Below, piece by piece: positions 57,781 to 58,075 of a DNA stretch of 58,075 nucleotides. Source of the stretch: a virus; IMG/VR virus record IMGVR_UViG_3300030099_004038, positions 1 through 58,075 of that record; one strand, given 5' to 3'. Made by a program: the position numbers and the translations under genes. The notes beneath the pieces were generated by a model. That model was not told the origin of the DNA. It ran no database searches and saw nothing but the letters and a program-made list of their open reading frames with translations. How positions within the stretch are numbered: the stretch's first letter is position 1; every line of letters starts with the position of its first letter.

Positions 57781-58044
57781 TTAATATTGATTTAATTTGT
57801 AAAGTTTAATAAACTCTACTGGATTTATTTTATGTTCTTCTAAAAAGTAGTAATTAAACTCATATCCGTTTATAGAAATACTATCATTTTTAGGTTTTCT
57901 TCTTTTTTTGTGTCTAATTGATAATTTATTTGTATCAATTCCATTATCTTGTAATAGTTTAATATATTCAGTTTTTAAGTTTTTAGAATAATCAACTTTA
58001 ATATATGTTTCTCCGTTTGAGTACAATATTTCTTTATTTTTCAT
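57781..58044 (-). CDS. First gene of the right early block, 87 aa
   Basis: Begins MKNKEILYSNGETYIKVDYS and has a basic centre (IRHKKRRKPKNDSISINGYE) followed by aromatic sequence (FNYYFLEEHKINPVEFIKLY). No family recognised. It directly follows the promoter cassette at 58047-58067 and is probably one of the first expressed genes. The basic patch could bind nucleic acid. Confidence 0.7.
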   Translation of the reverse strand: MKNKEILYSNGETYIKVDYSKNLKTEYIKLLQDNGIDTNKLSIRHKKRRKPKNDSISINGYEFNYYFLEEHKINPVEFIKLYKLNQY

Positions 58045-58046
58045 TT

Positions 58047-58067
58047 TTTTAATTTTTTACAAATGTA
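58047..58067 (-). promoter_or_regulatory. Promoter cassette of the right early block
   Basis: On the minus strand TACATTTG (58067 to 58060) is followed by TTTGTAAAAAATTAAAA (58063 to 58047), the same 17-base string as at 2475 and 7074. The ATG at 58044 lies 15 bases after the -7 element. A -33 element would fall past the window end. Confidence 0.65.
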
Positions 58068-58075
58068 TATAAATG

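Noticed and set aside
1-58075. tRNA genes, integrase or transposase, CRISPR array
   Set aside because: Looked for cloverleaf arms, Tyr/Ser recombinase motifs and regular repeat-spacer units by eye; none was seen. A computed scan could still find a divergent tRNA.

Overview
The window reads as the genome, or nearly the whole genome, of an AT-rich lytic-type phage of a Bacteroidota host, most likely a flavobacterium. The host call rests on promoters of the TAnnTTTG (-7) type, near absence of Shine-Dalgarno sequences with A-rich stretches before start codons instead, and small-protein families that I know from marine Bacteroidota phages. The virion genes (large terminase, a portal with a Gln-rich C-terminus, scaffold-like protein, capsid protein, two connector-like proteins, a stabilisation-type protein and three internal-virion-type proteins) fit a short-tailed (podovirus-like) particle. 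I see no tail sheath, classical tape measure, integrase, transposase, CRISPR array, tRNA or rRNA.

Layout. Positions 1-1969 hold eight small minus-strand genes, including a lipoprotein. Positions 2016-2470 are a non-coding divergence zone with a G-run cluster and a C/A-rich tract. From 2494 to 46206 almost everything is on the plus strand. First come groEL, an embedded small membrane protein and groES. Next come a lone minus-strand winged-helix-like gene, Lys/Arg-rich small proteins, a LamG-type protein, a lysis region (54-aa membrane protein plus M15 peptidase, then a second membrane/holin pair) and fibre-like proteins. A tandem GroES-like protein, a 2OG-Fe(II)-oxygenase-like protein, packaging and head genes, connector and tail genes, a GNAT-like gene and a 2628-aa internal protein complete the arm. 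From 46178 to 58044 all genes are minus strand: HNH-like protein, two DnaA-domain-IV-like proteins, VRR-NUC nuclease, SF2 helicase, primase-helicase, SSB-like protein, RecE-like nuclease, DUF1071-type annealing protein and many tiny early proteins. If the ends join, the two minus-strand blocks form one early arm that diverges from the late arm near 2.1 kb and converges on it near 46.2 kb.

How it fits together. The early arm supplies replication and recombination. The late arm begins with a folding cassette and ends with the genome-ejection proteins. Promoter motifs lie at the heads of gene blocks, and one 17-base promoter/leader string is identical at 2475, 7074 and, on the minus strand, 58063. 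Two non-coding loci (2846-2965 and 51816-51982) share GATGTTAA-type repeats and are the best candidates for replication or control sites.

Functions are given from motifs and remembered family resemblance only. No database search was possible, and start codons were re-chosen where an upstream start was implausible.
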